NCBI GenBank assembly: GCA_030683995.1 | Contig: JAUXPH010000050.1 | Span: 1-39,312, forward strand | Length of the DNA: 39,312 nt | Source: Lutibacter sp. | GTDB taxonomy: Bacteria; Bacteroidota; Bacteroidia; Flavobacteriales; Flavobacteriaceae | Direction: 5' to 3' | Part shown: positions 21,999 to 31,625 of the stretch, piece by piece | Layout: each line of letters opens with the position of its first letter | How positions within the stretch are numbered: the first letter of the stretch is position 1 | Made by a program: the position numbers and the translations under genes | Notes under the pieces: generated by a model | The model's database searches: none | What the model was told of the DNA's origin: nothing | Seen by the model: the letters and a program-made list of their open reading frames with translations, nothing else

Positions 21999-22442
21999 TC
22001 ATTTCGTGAAATACAAGTTAAATGTGCCTGAATTTCCACCATAAGTTCCATCAATTTTCAACAGTAACTCGGTTTCCGATAGACTTGCAACATTAAAAGT
22101 TCCGTTAAAACTTGTGCCACTAACGGAAATTATTATGGTATTTCCATTTTGTGACCAAGTTCCTATTTTTTCTTCAAATGCACAAGCAGTTGTATAATTA
22201 CCATATTTTACAACGCCTCCAGCAATAAGTTCAATATAGTCTTTGCTGCATCCATCTTCATTTTTAAAATAATCCGTTGTATAAGGTATCGTAAACCCAC
22301 CGGAAGTTGCAGTTGATTTATTGAAATTCCATTTTCCTTCGATAAAATTCATTTCAACAGGACCACTATCATCTTTTGTGCAAGAAGTAAATACGATTCC
22401 TAAAGTGAATGCCGAGAGGAACAAAATAATTGATTTTTTCAT
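21999..22442 (-). CDS. Lipocalin-like lipoprotein
   Basis: This 147-residue lipoprotein has a signal sequence (MKKSIILFLSAFTLGIVF) with a lipobox TSC (Cys21) and an acidic TKDDSGP start to the mature protein. The body resembles the lipocalin-like domain common in Bacteroidetes: IEGKWNFNKS near the N terminus, then DYIELIAGGVVKYGNY, GTWSQNGNTIIISVSG and a final SETELLLKIDGTY strand pair. Such domains form a small beta-barrel with unknown ligand. Cys65 and Cys87 could form a disulfide. It stands alone, ended by the terminator at 21834-21855. The family call rests on the GKW motif and strand pattern. Confidence 0.8.
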   Translation of the reverse strand: MKKSIILFLSAFTLGIVFTSCTKDDSGPVEMNFIEGKWNFNKSTATSGGFTIPYTTDYFKNEDGCSKDYIELIAGGVVKYGNYTTACAFEEKIGTWSQNGNTIIISVSGTSFNGTFNVASLSETELLLKIDGTYGGNSGTFNLYFTK

Positions 22443-22591
22443 TTTTTTTCTAGTTATTTAGCATACAAGAATAAGTAATAAATTTCTAACAAAAAAGCTT
22501 TCAGTTCATTTACTCACAATAAATAAAATTATGAGTTATTACTTGTAAAATCATTAGAATTTACGGGCGCTCCCACGTTTTTTAATCTTAC

Positions 22592-22638
22592 CGGTCAACA
22601 GATTTTAAGTGTGAATTTTGTTGACCGATTTGTTGACC
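22592..22638. promoter_or_regulatory. GTTGACC repeat cluster (candidate recombinase arm sites)
   Basis: Three copies of one motif: cggtcaaca at 22592-22600, inverted as tgttgaccg at 22619-22627, and a further gttgacc at 22632-22638 in direct orientation, 12 bp from the previous copy. They lie about 100-150 bp from a duplicated tRNA-Arg end. Arm-type integrase sites or an operator are possible; no protein is known to bind here. Confidence 0.4.
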
Positions 22639-22684
22639 TAACATATGATATAATATGCTATGTTTTTAATAATCTTAAAAATAC

Positions 22685-22718
22685 AAAACCTTGAAAATCG
22701 ACGATTTTTCAAGGTTTT
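22685..22718. terminator. Long AT-rich hairpin
   Basis: aaaaccttgaaaatcg (22685-22700) is complementary to cgatttttcaaggtttt (22702-22718) apart from one extra T. It is terminator-like in either direction, yet no gene ends beside it, so it may be the leftover terminator of a lost gene near the attachment-like site. Confidence 0.6.
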
Positions 22719-22741
22719 AATACTGTTTAAGTACTGTAAAA

Positions 22742-22758
22742 GTGATCGCAGAAGGATT
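22742..22758 (-). repeat. 17-bp duplicate of the tRNA-Arg 3' end (att-like)
   Basis: gtgatcgcagaaggatt at 22742-22758 is identical to 22876-22892, the 3' end of tRNA-Arg plus one flanking base. It is in direct orientation and 134 bp away. The similarity stops there and no tRNA body follows, so it is not a second tRNA gene. Exact duplication of a tRNA 3' end is the classic footprint of tyrosine-recombinase integration. Confidence 0.75.
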
Positions 22759-22820
22759 AAATTTCCTGCAACGCTCCGCTTTGAAAATCAACAAAAGAAA
22801 ACGTCGCCGCCAAAAAAATA

Positions 22821-22849
22821 AAAGCAAGCTATTTTTTTTAGCTTGCTTT
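22821..22849 (-). terminator. Terminator of the tRNA cluster
   Basis: Stem aaagcaagcta (22821-22831) pairs with tagcttgcttt (22839-22849). Downstream on the minus strand the sequence is T-rich (tttattttttttgg), which suits termination of the tRNA transcript. Confidence 0.75.
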
Positions 22850-22876
22850 GTTTTCAACTTTTTGTTGATTTATTCG

Positions 22877-22950
<74 letters not shown>

Positions 22951-22955
22951 ATTTG

Positions 22956-23030
22956 TCGGGGTGGCAGGATTCGAACCTGCGACCTCCTGCTCCCAAAGCA
23001 GGCGCGATAACCGGGCTACGCTACACCCCG
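22956..23030 (-). tRNA. tRNA-Pro (TGG)
   Basis: The acceptor stem is CGGGGTG with CACCCCG, discriminator A. The anticodon arm is CCTGC-TTTGGGA-GCAGG with anticodon TGG, and the T loop is GGTTCGAATCC. CCA is not encoded. It lies 5 nt from tRNA-Arg, within the same transcript. Confidence 0.97.
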
Positions 23031-23042
23031 AAAAATAAAAAG

Positions 23043-23126
23043 CGGAGAGACAGGGACTCGAACCCTGGCGACAGTTACCCGTCGACAGATTAGCAATCTG
23101 CTCCGTTACCACTCCGGCACCTCTCC
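23043..23126 (-). tRNA. tRNA-Ser (GCT)
   Basis: The acceptor stem is GGAGAGG with TCTCTCC (one G-T pair), discriminator G as expected for serine. The anticodon arm is GCAGA-TTGCTAA-TCTGT with anticodon GCT. A long variable arm (cgacgggtaactgtcg) gives the class II length of 84 nt. It is the first tRNA of the cluster. Confidence 0.97.
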
Positions 23127-23160
23127 TAATATTTGCTTTATGAACTTATTTTTGCGAGTG

Positions 23161-23192
23161 CAAATGTAGCATTACAAATGCATTCACACAAC
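23161..23192 (-). promoter_or_regulatory. Promoter of the tRNA cluster
   Basis: On the minus strand TACATTTG (23161-23168) is preceded by GTTG (23189-23192) at exactly 20 nt. The predicted start at about 23155 lies some 30 nt before tRNA-Ser. Confidence 0.65.
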
Positions 23193-23228
23193 ATTTATCC
23201 TACTTTTTTAATGAAAAGAAGTACTTAT

Positions 23229-25280
23229 TTATTCAGGATATTCAATTCGCAAATGGTAAATATTCTTTAACTTCTTCTTTAACACCTTTTTAATGGTTTG
23301 CAGCTCTTTAAAAGTAATATCGGCATTCATAAATTGGCCGTCGTCCATTTGTTTATTTACAATTTTTTCAACCAAATCATCAAACGCTTTGGCCGATGGT
23401 TCTTTTATACTTTTAGACGCTGCCTCTACCGAGTCACACATCATTAATATGGCTGTTTCTTTTGAAAACGGAATTGGACCTGGATAATGAAAATTACTTT
23501 CTGCAAAAACGTTCCCGCTCAGTTCTTCTTTTTTGAAAAAATAATAAACCAATGTTGTTCCGTGATGTGTTCTTATAAAATCAATAATTCTGTCGGGAAT
23601 ATGATTTTTTTTCGCAATTTCAACGCCATTAATAATATGATCTATTATAATTTTGGCACTGTCGGTTGGTTCAAGCTCGTTGTGAGGATTCACATTTGTC
23701 ACTTGATTTTCAGTGAAGTACATCGGATTTTCAATTTTGCCGATATCGTGATACAATGCCCCTGTACGCACCAACATTGAATTTGCGTTAATTTCTATAG
23801 CACAAGCTTCTGCCAAATTGGCTACCTGCAATGAGTGCTGAAATGTTCCGGGGGCTTTTTCAGCCAATTCACGCAATAATTTGGAATTTGAATTCGACAA
23901 TTCTTTTAATGATTCATCAGAAACCAAACCAAAAAGTTTTTCGAAAATATAAATTAAGGGTAAAACAAATAAAGTTGCCGCCCCGTTCATAGCAAAATAA
24001 GTCAATTTTTCATAATTTAAATTTTGGGCATTCCCTTCCTGAATCACAGAAAAAGCAAAATAGGCCACAAAATAAACAAAGGTAATCTGCAAAACAGAAA
24101 GAAATAAATTGGCTCTTTTATTCAACTCCGAAATTGTTAAAATGGTCACTATCCCGGCAATAATTTGCAGGAAAACAAATTCGAAACTGTTGGGTACAAT
24201 AAAACCAAGCAACAAAACCGTTAATGTATGGGCGAATAATCCCAATCTGGAATCGAAAAAAGCTTTTAAAACCAGCGGCAATATCACAATTGGCGCCACA
24301 TAAATAAATTTAGCGTCGTATTTCACAATCAACGTAATGAGCAAAATAACCAATATCATATTAAAAAATATAAAGGTTACTTTGTTGTTATTTTCAAAAA
24401 TATCAAGTCGGTATTTTCTTAAAAAAAGCATCAGCATTAAAAATGACAATGCCACCAATAAGGTATACCCAAGCACAATCCAGTTGGAATTTGATTTGCT
24501 CCAAACCTGCGAGTCAAACTCGCTTTTAAGCGAATTTAGTTTCACCAATTTCTCTCCCTCAACAATGTCGCCTTTAAATATAATCCGTTCTTTTTCAGCA
24601 ACCAGTCCTTTTGTATAGGAAATTTGGCTTAAATTTTCTTCGTACGCTTTTTGGGTGAAATTTTCATCAAAAGTCACGTTCGGTTTTAATTCATTCGAAA
24701 TAATGGTTAAAACACTTTTTTCCTCTTTTGAAAATGGCTGATTTCCAAATTTAGTATTTAAAAAAGCAGCTATTTGGGATGCTTTAAAAAGTTTGTTTGG
24801 CTGAATATTCTGGATTGAATTTCCGCGTCTTAAGGTTATTTCAACATTTTCAATTTTTTGCTCACTTAAAGGATCTAAATAACCGTATTCATATATTTCA
24901 TTTAAAATATCATTGGATTTTTGTAATAATTTGTTTTTATTTTGGTTGGATAAATTGGTGCTGGAAAGAAATTCTAAAATCTTTTCCGAAGTATTTTTCT
25001 TTACATTTAAAACAACCTCTTCATTATATTCAAAAAACTGTTTTGAATTTTCCTTAATTCTTAGTTTTTCAGCAGCGATTTCTTCATTAGATTTTTTGAT
25101 GGAAAAATCAAACGGCGAATAATAATTTTCATATTGCCAAGGTTTCCCTTTTTGAAATTCAAATTTAAATTGCCCTCCTTTTGGGAAAAGATAAACCACT
25201 AATATTACCGTGATGATATATAGGAATAGTTTATATATTAAGGAGTGGTTGACTAGTAATTTATTTATTAATTTTTTCAC
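23229..25280 (-). CDS. 7TM-HD family phosphohydrolase (PgpH-like)
   Basis: This protein belongs to the 7TMR-HD family; members of the PgpH branch hydrolyse cyclic di-AMP. From the N terminus it has one membrane helix (YKLFLYIITVILVVYLF), an extracytoplasmic domain of about 220 residues, seven hydrophobic helices, and a C-terminal HD domain with FQHSLQVANLAEAC, the LYHDIGKIENP metal-binding His-Asp pair and IRTHHGTT. The start is placed at GTG 25280 (V/MKKLINKLLVNHSLIYK), because an ATG 63 nt upstream adds an unusual Cys-rich 21-residue leader (MSAINECNIINCYFW) not expected for the family. That ATG form (to 25343) remains possible. Length with the GTG start is 683 residues, which is normal. 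Divergent from the thiolase gene. Confidence 0.9.
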   Translation of the reverse strand: MKKLINKLLVNHSLIYKLFLYIITVILVVYLFPKGGQFKFEFQKGKPWQYENYYSPFDFSIKKSNEEIAAEKLRIKENSKQFFEYNEEVVLNVKKNTSEKILEFLSSTNLSNQNKNKLLQKSNDILNEIYEYGYLDPLSEQKIENVEITLRRGNSIQNIQPNKLFKASQIAAFLNTKFGNQPFSKEEKSVLTIISNELKPNVTFDENFTQKAYEENLSQISYTKGLVAEKERIIFKGDIVEGEKLVKLNSLKSEFDSQVWSKSNSNWIVLGYTLLVALSFLMLMLFLRKYRLDIFENNNKVTFIFFNMILVILLITLIVKYDAKFIYVAPIVILPLVLKAFFDSRLGLFAHTLTVLLLGFIVPNSFEFVFLQIIAGIVTILTISELNKRANLFLSVLQITFVYFVAYFAFSVIQEGNAQNLNYEKLTYFAMNGAATLFVLPLIYIFEKLFGLVSDESLKELSNSNSKLLRELAEKAPGTFQHSLQVANLAEACAIEINANSMLVRTGALYHDIGKIENPMYFTENQVTNVNPHNELEPTDSAKIIIDHIINGVEIAKKNHIPDRIIDFIRTHHGTTLVYYFFKKEELSGNVFAESNFHYPGPIPFSKETAILMMCDSVEAASKSIKEPSAKAFDDLVEKIVNKQMDDGQFMNADITFKELQTIKKVLKKKLKNIYHLRIEYPE

Positions 25281-25465
25281 TAAATCTTTATTTGCGCTCC
25301 AAAAATAACAATTAATTATGTTACACTCATTTATAGCCGACATTATTTTTAAAATACTCCCAGTTTTAAATGATAATTACTCGCAATTTATGTGATATTG
25401 GAGCATCATAAATTTATATGGAAAACAAAAATAAATGGAATAAACCCATCACTAAATCCTGAAAA

Positions 25466-25495
25466 ATTGTATAATATTGTGTAATTTTACATTTG
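25466..25495 (+). promoter_or_regulatory. Promoter of the thiolase operon
   Basis: TACATTTG at 25488-25495 with ATTG 18 nt upstream (25466-25469). The predicted start near 25502 supports translation from ATG 25516 and excludes the upstream in-frame ATG at 25477. Confidence 0.6.
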
Positions 25496-25515
25496 AATTT
25501 TTGAAAAAACAAAAA

Positions 25516-26691
25516 ATGAAAGAAGTTGTAATAGTTTCAGTAGCCAGAACACCAATAGGAAGTTTATTGGGTAGTTTATCTGACATACCAGCCCCAAAAT
25601 TAGGGGAATTCGCCATTAAAGGCGCTTTAAATAAAATAAAATTAGACCCAAAACTTGTTGATGAAGTTTTTATGGGAAATGTGGTATCTGCCGGATTGGG
25701 ACAAGCACCTGCCAGACAAGCCGCGCTTTTTGCAGGAATTCCAAATACCGTTCCTTGCACCACTGTCAATAAAGTTTGTGCTTCTGGCATGAAGGCAATT
25801 ATGCTTGCCGCCCAAGCAATTAAAACTGGTGATGCTGAAATTATTGTGGCTGGCGGAATGGAAAATATGAGTAAAATTCCTCATTATCTAGAAGGAAGAA
25901 AATCGACCAAGCTTGGCAATATTACTGTTGCCGATGGTTTATTGGTTGATGGCTTGATAAATGTTTACGATCAAAAACATATGGGAACCTGCGGTGATTT
26001 ATGCGCCGATGAATATAAATTTACACGTGAAGACCAAGATGATTTTGCCATCGCATCCTATAAAAAATCGGCCGATGCCTGGTCAAAAGGTAAATTTTCC
26101 AATGAAATTGTTCCTGTTGAAATCCCTCAAAGAAAAGGGGATCCCATTATTTTTGCTGAAGATGAAGAATATAAAAATGTAGATTTGGCAAAAATCCCAA
26201 CTTTACGTCCAGTGTTCAGTAAAGAAGGAACCGTAACTGCGGCAAATGCCTCAACCATTAACGATGGCGCTGCAGCTTTGGTGATTATGAGTGCCGACAA
26301 GGCCAAAGAACTAAATCTAAAACCAATAGCAAAAATAATTGGTTATGCTGATGCCGCCCACGAACCTGAATGGTTTACCACCGCTCCGGCAAAAGCAATT
26401 CCGAAAGCCCTGGCAAAAGCCGGATTAAAAATAGAAGACATTGATTATTTCGAATTTAATGAGGCTTTTGCAGTTGTTGGTTTGGCCAATATTAAGCTTT
26501 TAGGAATAGATCCTTCAAAAGTGAATGTGAATGGCGGCGCTGTTTCTTTAGGACATCCGCTTGGCATGTCTGGTGCCAGAATTGTAATTACATTGACTTC
26601 GGTACTGGAACAAAACAAAGCTAAATATGGTGCAGCGGCAATATGTAACGGAGGCGGTGGCGCAAGCGCAATGATTATTGAACGCCTGTAA
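25516..26691 (+). CDS. Acetyl-CoA C-acyltransferase (thiolase)
   Basis: This 391-residue thiolase condenses or cleaves beta-ketoacyl-CoA. The nucleophile is C88 in KVCASGMKAI, the acid-base His is H347 in GHPLGMSGAR, and the second Cys is C377 in CNGGGGASA. EFNEAFA is also conserved. Length is typical for acetyl-CoA acetyltransferases. ATG 25516 is chosen because the MKEVVIVSVARTPIGS start is canonical and a promoter lies just upstream; the earlier in-frame ATG at 25477 would precede the promoter. The NlpC/P60 gene follows after 9 nt, so they share a transcript. Together with the acyl-CoA dehydrogenase operon it suggests fatty-acid breakdown. Confidence 0.96.
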   Translation: MKEVVIVSVARTPIGSLLGSLSDIPAPKLGEFAIKGALNKIKLDPKLVDEVFMGNVVSAGLGQAPARQAALFAGIPNTVPCTTVNKVCASGMKAIMLAAQAIKTGDAEIIVAGGMENMSKIPHYLEGRKSTKLGNITVADGLLVDGLINVYDQKHMGTCGDLCADEYKFTREDQDDFAIASYKKSADAWSKGKFSNEIVPVEIPQRKGDPIIFAEDEEYKNVDLAKIPTLRPVFSKEGTVTAANASTINDGAAALVIMSADKAKELNLKPIAKIIGYADAAHEPEWFTTAPAKAIPKALAKAGLKIEDIDYFEFNEAFAVVGLANIKLLGIDPSKVNVNGGAVSLGHPLGMSGARIVITLTSVLEQNKAKYGAAAICNGGGGASAMIIERL

Positions 26692-26700
26692 ATTTATTTT

Positions 26701-27471
26701 ATGCCCTACGGAATTTGTAATTTAAGTATTGTTCCTCTTCGAATTGAGCCAAGCGATAAAAGCGAGATGGTTTCTCAAGTGTTGTTTGGTGAACATTTTA
26801 TGGTATTGGAAACGGTTCAAAAATGGAGTAAAATCAGACTTGCTTTTGACAATTATGAAGGCTGGATTGACGCCAACCAATACATACAAATTTCAGAAGA
26901 AAACTACTTCGAAATAGAAGAATCAACAAAAACTTTGGCCGGTGAATTAGTAGATTTTGTAACTGATGAAAATAACAATTTCTTAACCGTTGCCATTGGC
27001 GCCACATTGCCTTTTTATAATGCCAAAAACCTAAAATTAGGAGCTATAAATTACCATTACGAAGGAAAAGTTATTAATGAAAAACTGCCAAAAGAATTAC
27101 TTATTGAAATAGCGATTAAGTTTTTAAATGCACCTTATTTATGGGGAGGCAAAACGCCTTTTGGAATAGATTGTTCCGGTTTTACACAAATGGTCTATAA
27201 ACTTTGCGGTTATAAATTATTGCGTGATGCTGGCCAGCAGGCAACTCAAGGTGAAGCGTTAAGTTTTATTGAAGAAAGTGAACCGGGAGATCTGGCATTT
27301 TTTGACAATGAAGATGGTGTTATTGTTCACGTAGGCATTATTATGAAAGACAATTACATTATTCACGCCAACGGTAAAATAAGAATTGACAGGATTGACC
27401 ACAGCGGCATTTTTAATGTCGATTCGCAAAGACATACTCATAAATTACGCGTCATTAAAAAGATCATATAA
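26701..27471 (+). CDS. NlpC/P60 hydrolase with SH3-like domains
   Basis: This 256-residue protein has N-terminal SH3-like modules (residues 5-65 and about 75-125; for example SEMVSQVLFGEHF and WSKIRLAFDNYEGWI) and a C-terminal NlpC/P60 catalytic domain. Catalytic residues are C158 in FGIDCSGFTQMVY, H210 in VHVGIIM and H222 in YIIHANG. The domain arrangement matches dipeptidyl-peptidase VI-like murein peptide hydrolases that act on peptidoglycan fragments in recycling. No signal peptide is present, in contrast to the exported relative at 10064, so it is probably cytoplasmic. It lies 9 nt after the thiolase gene and ends with a strong terminator. Confidence 0.94.
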   Translation: MPYGICNLSIVPLRIEPSDKSEMVSQVLFGEHFMVLETVQKWSKIRLAFDNYEGWIDANQYIQISEENYFEIEESTKTLAGELVDFVTDENNNFLTVAIGATLPFYNAKNLKLGAINYHYEGKVINEKLPKELLIEIAIKFLNAPYLWGGKTPFGIDCSGFTQMVYKLCGYKLLRDAGQQATQGEALSFIEESEPGDLAFFDNEDGVIVHVGIIMKDNYIIHANGKIRIDRIDHSGIFNVDSQRHTHKLRVIKKII

Positions 27472-27475
27472 ATAG

Positions 27476-27504
27476 AAAAGCCCGCAAAATCGCGGGCTTT
27501 TTTT
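27476..27504. terminator. Strong intrinsic terminator
   Basis: GC-rich stem aaaagcccgc (27476-27485) with gcgggctttt (27492-27501), loop aaaatc, followed by further T residues. It ends the thiolase/NlpC operon and also suits the convergent TPR/gyrA transcript. Confidence 0.93.
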
Positions 27505-27520
27505 ATAAATTGTGCTGATG

Positions 27521-28801
27521 TTATTGTCTTAATGTTTCGTAAACAACTCTAATTTTTTCAAGTTTATCAGTCATTTCCAAATTTTCATACAATCCCATTA
27601 GCGTTTGGATAATGTTAATGCTTTTAGGATTCAACTCATACGCTTTTTCATAATAAGGCAATGCTTTTCTGTAAATGTCAAATTGTTGTACCTGAAGTTT
27701 ATCATATTTTTTGAAATCGGCCAAACTCTTGTTCATTTCATCAATAATAGGAGCCGCTTTTTCAATAATTGCAGCGCCAATATTGTTGTAGGCATCAGCA
27801 TAATCTGGTTTCAATTCAATGGCTTTTTCAAAATTTTTGATAGCTTCATCAATATTTTTTTGATCCATATTCATAACCCCAACATTATAATACAAAGTTG
27901 GTTCTGTAGGATTTAATCTGATAGCTTCTTCCAAACGTTCCTTAAATTTGGCATTGTCGCCAGCTTTATAGTAAATATTGGCTTCATCAATTAACAAAGA
28001 ATAACTGCTTGGAAATTCTTTTCTACCTTTTGCAATAATTTCCATAGCTTTTTCATTATTTCCTTTGTCAGAATAATTTTGGGCCAAATTTTTGAAAATC
28101 ATTTCACGTCTTGATTCCTTTTTCTCTTCTCTTGGATTTTGAGCCAATCCCAATTTAACCTGTAAATCCATACTTTTTTTATCACCAAAAACAACATCTT
28201 CACCAGATGCTTTGTCTGTCGCAACAAAAACTGTAGTGATTCCTGTGTAGTTTAAAGACAATAATTCTTCATATAATTTAATAGAACTATCATAATCCTT
28301 GGCAAAATAATAAACTAAGGCAGCATTGTCTAAATAAGAAGTGTCTCTTGGACTTAAAGCATACACTTGTTGAAATTCTTTGGCAGCTTTAAGATAATCT
28401 GCATCTTCTTTTGTTTCAATCGCTTTATTGTAATTGTTTGATGCATTTTCTGCAACGGTAACAATCATTTTATTAAGCAGCACTCCAACTTCAGAAGAAT
28501 ACTTCGGCTTATTGGTTTGATTTTCATAATTAATCAATTCATTAAAAGCATCACCAACTTTTTGCATATCCGCATTAGGATTTCCATTTTGATACAAGGC
28601 CAAACCTTTTAAATAATAAAACTTGGCTTTTGTTTTTTGATCTGCATTGGCAATTAAACCTTCTGCTTGATTCACTGCAGACATAGCAGTTGAAAAATCA
28701 TTTGCTTTAAGGGCTTTTTCCGCATTTTTTAACTCATCGTTTTGCGCGAACACTGTCATACTAATAAAAAAAGCTGACAGGATTATTAATTGTTTTTTCA
28801 T
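27521..28801 (-). CDS. Exported tetratricopeptide repeat protein
   Basis: This 426-residue protein begins with a signal peptide (MKKQLIILSAFFISMTVFAQ) and is made mainly of tetratricopeptide repeats. TPR units are clearest in the N-terminal region (residues 20-80), around YYFAKDYDSSIKLYEELLSLNY, in NYSDKGNNEKAMEIIAKGRK, and in the canonical PTLYYNVGVMNMDQKNIDEA then NFEKAIELKPDYADAYNNIG. Such scaffolds mediate protein contacts in the periplasm or outer membrane. The gene begins 24 nt after the gyrA stop on the same strand and is probably transcribed with it, a linkage I recall in flavobacteria. No enzymatic domain is present. Confidence 0.9.
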   Translation of the reverse strand: MKKQLIILSAFFISMTVFAQNDELKNAEKALKANDFSTAMSAVNQAEGLIANADQKTKAKFYYLKGLALYQNGNPNADMQKVGDAFNELINYENQTNKPKYSSEVGVLLNKMIVTVAENASNNYNKAIETKEDADYLKAAKEFQQVYALSPRDTSYLDNAALVYYFAKDYDSSIKLYEELLSLNYTGITTVFVATDKASGEDVVFGDKKSMDLQVKLGLAQNPREEKKESRREMIFKNLAQNYSDKGNNEKAMEIIAKGRKEFPSSYSLLIDEANIYYKAGDNAKFKERLEEAIRLNPTEPTLYYNVGVMNMDQKNIDEAIKNFEKAIELKPDYADAYNNIGAAIIEKAAPIIDEMNKSLADFKKYDKLQVQQFDIYRKALPYYEKAYELNPKSINIIQTLMGLYENLEMTDKLEKIRVVYETLRQ

Positions 28802-28825
28802 TTTTTCTGATTTATTGTTACTGGT

Positions 28826-31369
28826 TTATTCTTGATTATTATTATCTTCTTCGTTGTTTTCAATTTCCGTGCCATTGTCAATTTCTGTATCATTTTCAAT
28901 GATATTCTCATCGGTAAGATCAACTACATCTTCTTCATGCATCACTTTCGCAACCGCGGCAATGGAATCGTTGTCTTTTATATTGATCAATTTAACGCCT
29001 TGGGTTGCTCTTCCCATGACTCTTAAATCACCTACGGCCAATCTGATTGCAATTCCGGATTTGTTGATAATCATCAAATCATCATCATCTTTTACGTCTT
29101 TTACAGCCACCAAATTACCTGTTTTTTCAGTGATGTTTATGGTTTTTACACCTTTACCGCCACGGTTGGTGATTCTGTAATCCTCTAATTTAGAGCGTTT
29201 CCCGTATCCATTTTCTGAAACCACCAAAATATCGCTGTTGATGTCATCAACGGCAATCATACCGATAACTTCATCATGTTTATTGGCTAAGGTAATTCCC
29301 CGCACACCGGAAGCATTTCTTCCCATCGGACGTGTTTTGCTTTCTTCAAAACGAATGGCTTTACCCGATTTCAAGCCCAACATTACCTGGCTTTCGCCGG
29401 TGGTTAATTTGGCTTCTATAAGCTCATCACCATCTTTGATGGTTATTGCGTTAATTCCGTTTGCTCTAGGTCGGGAATATTGTTCTAAAGAAGTCTTTTT
29501 AACCTGACCTTTTTTGGTAGCCATAATTACATAATGGCTATTTACATAAGACTCAATTTTTAAATCTTCCGTAACCAAAAATGCCTTAACCGTATCATCC
29601 TGTTCAATATTTATCAAATTCTGAATTGCTCTTCCTTTTGAAGTTTTTCCGCCTTCAGGTATTTCATAAACACGCATCCAAAATACTTTTCCTTTTTGGG
29701 TAAAGAATAACATATATTGATGGTTTGTGCCCATAAATAAATGTTCTAAGAAATCTTCAGTTCTTGTGGCAACGCCTTTTTGTCCTCGTCCGCCCCTGTT
29801 TTGAACTTTATATTCATCCAAGTTTGTACGTTTAACATAACCTGCATGTGAAATTGTCACCACTACGTTTGAATTTGGAATCATATCTTCAATAGACAAA
29901 TCTCCACCGGCATATTCAATAACAGATCTTCTGGCATCACCATATTTATCTCTAATGGCTGTAAGCTCATTTTTTATAATTTCAAAACGTCTTTCTTCGT
30001 TTGCCAAAATATCTTTTAAATCGATAATTAATTTAATAATTTCATCATACTCTGTTCTCAACTTATCTTGCTCAAGACCCGTTAATTGACGCAAACGCAT
30101 TTCAACAATGGCTCTTGCCTGTATTTCAGACAGCTCAAAACGCGTCATCAAACTTTCTCTTGCAATGTCAGCATTTGAGGAAGCCCTGATTATTTTGATC
30201 ACTTCATCAATATTGTCGCTTGCAATGATTAAACCTTCTAAAATATGCGCTCTCGCTTCGGCTTTTTTAAGTTCAAATTCTGTTCTTCGCACCACAACTA
30301 CGTGTCTGTGTTCAACAAAATAATGAATTAATTGTTTTAAGTTTAATTGTTCGGGACGCCCTTTTACCAAGGCAATATTATTGACGCTGAATGATGTTTG
30401 AAGCGCGGTATATTTGAATAAATTGTTTAAAACAATGTTTGGTATGGCATCACGTTTTAAGATGTAAACGATGCGCATTCCATTTCTGTCAGATTCATCA
30501 CGAATATTTGCAATGCCTTCCAGTTTTTTATCGTTGACCAACTCAGCAGTTTTTTTGATCATTTCTGCCTTATTCACCTGATAAGGAATTTCAGTGACAA
30601 TAATGCTTTCCTTGCCATTAACTTCTTCAATAATGGCTTTTGCACGCATCACTATTCTTCCTCTCCCCGTTTCAAAAGCTTCTTTTACGCCTTCATAACC
30701 GTAAATAATACCTCCAGTTGGGAAATCGGGTGCTTTAATATGCTGCATCAATTCAGAAATTTCAATATCTCTGTTTTCGATGTAAGCCAAAGTACCATTA
30801 ATAACCTCCGTTAAATTGTGGGGAGCCATATTGGTGGCCATCCCAACGGCAATACCCGAAGCGCCGTTCACCAATAACGTTGGAATTCTTGTTGGTAAAA
30901 CGGTTGGTTCTTCTAAAGTGTCATCAAAATTTAATTGATGATCTACAGTGTCTTTTTCAATATCCGCAAGCATTTCTTCCGAAATTTTTTGCATACGAAC
31001 CTCTGTATATCGCATTGCTGCCGGACTGTCGCCATCTACAGAACCGAAGTTCCCTTGTCCGTCCACCATCATATATCGCATGCTCCATTCTTGGGCCATA
31101 CGTACCATAGCGTCGTAAACTGAAGTGTCACCATGCGGGTGATACTTACCTAAAACTTCCCCAACTATTCTTGCTGATTTTTTATAAGATCCTGTTGCTT
31201 TAATTCCTAATTCATGCATACCAAAAAGCACCCTTCTGTGTACGGGTTTTAACCCATCTCGCACATCAGGCAATGCCCTTGAAACTATTACTGACATTGA
31301 GTAATCAATGTAAGCAGATTTCATTTCATCTTCAATATTAATTGGTATAATTTTTTCTCCGTCTGCCAT
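28826..31369 (-). CDS. gyrA: DNA gyrase subunit A
   Basis: This 847-residue protein is the GyrA subunit of DNA gyrase, which breaks and rejoins DNA while introducing negative supercoils. The N-terminal domain has the active-site Tyr121 in AAMRYTEV, and the quinolone-determining region [17 protein letters not shown] with Thr82 and Asp86. The GyrA-box-like motif NRGGRGQKG precedes the C-terminal beta-propeller, whose repeats contain GYGKRS- and [11 protein letters not shown] blades. The acidic C-terminal tail is Asp, Glu and Asn-rich. Length fits flavobacterial GyrA. It is divergent from clpC (181-nt gap) and leads the TPR gene. The Thr82 residue is the usual state in flavobacteria, so it is not evidence of resistance. 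Confidence 0.98.
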   Translation of the reverse strand: MADGEKIIPINIEDEMKSAYIDYSMSVIVSRALPDVRDGLKPVHRRVLFGMHELGIKATGSYKKSARIVGEVLGKYHPHGDTSVYDAMVRMAQEWSMRYMMVDGQGNFGSVDGDSPAAMRYTEVRMQKISEEMLADIEKDTVDHQLNFDDTLEEPTVLPTRIPTLLVNGASGIAVGMATNMAPHNLTEVINGTLAYIENRDIEISELMQHIKAPDFPTGGIIYGYEGVKEAFETGRGRIVMRAKAIIEEVNGKESIIVTEIPYQVNKAEMIKKTAELVNDKKLEGIANIRDESDRNGMRIVYILKRDAIPNIVLNNLFKYTALQTSFSVNNIALVKGRPEQLNLKQLIHYFVEHRHVVVVRRTEFELKKAEARAHILEGLIIASDNIDEVIKIIRASSNADIARESLMTRFELSEIQARAIVEMRLRQLTGLEQDKLRTEYDEIIKLIIDLKDILANEERRFEIIKNELTAIRDKYGDARRSVIEYAGGDLSIEDMIPNSNVVVTISHAGYVKRTNLDEYKVQNRGGRGQKGVATRTEDFLEHLFMGTNHQYMLFFTQKGKVFWMRVYEIPEGGKTSKGRAIQNLINIEQDDTVKAFLVTEDLKIESYVNSHYVIMATKKGQVKKTSLEQYSRPRANGINAITIKDGDELIEAKLTTGESQVMLGLKSGKAIRFEESKTRPMGRNASGVRGITLANKHDEVIGMIAVDDINSDILVVSENGYGKRSKLEDYRITNRGGKGVKTINITEKTGNLVAVKDVKDDDDLMIINKSGIAIRLAVGDLRVMGRATQGVKLINIKDNDSIAAVAKVMHEEDVVDLTDENIIENDTEIDNGTEIENNEEDNNNQE

Positions 31370-31625
31370 AAATTTTTATTTAATTTTGTGTCAATTTTTA
31401 ACAAAGCAATATACGACTTTTCACTTTTTTATGGCCTTTTTGTCACGTTGTTTTTATAGTTTTTATCAACAATGAAAAGTTCGCTCAAACCTGCATTAAC
31501 ACACTGATTTTCAGTATTTTTTAGGTATAAATCATTGGTGAAAAAAAAATATGTATAAAAGTGGTTCACTTTTTGTGTTTAAAAAAGAAAAAAATCAGTT
31601 AAATTTACAATATAAACATACAATA

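Noticed and set aside
22742-22758. A second tRNA-Arg gene
   Set aside because: Only the 3' 17 bp are present; there is no anticodon arm or 5' half.
25477-25515. Upstream ATG for the thiolase
   Set aside because: It precedes the predicted promoter and adds 13 residues not seen in the family.
29826-31369. Quinolone-resistance mutation in GyrA (Thr at the Ser83 position)
   Set aside because: Thr82 with Asp86 is the usual flavobacterial sequence as far as I recall, so it cannot be called a mutation.
31551-31625. Upstream ATG for ClpC
   Set aside because: The canonical ClpC start MDDNFSPKV lies at 31626; the added 25 residues have no family support.
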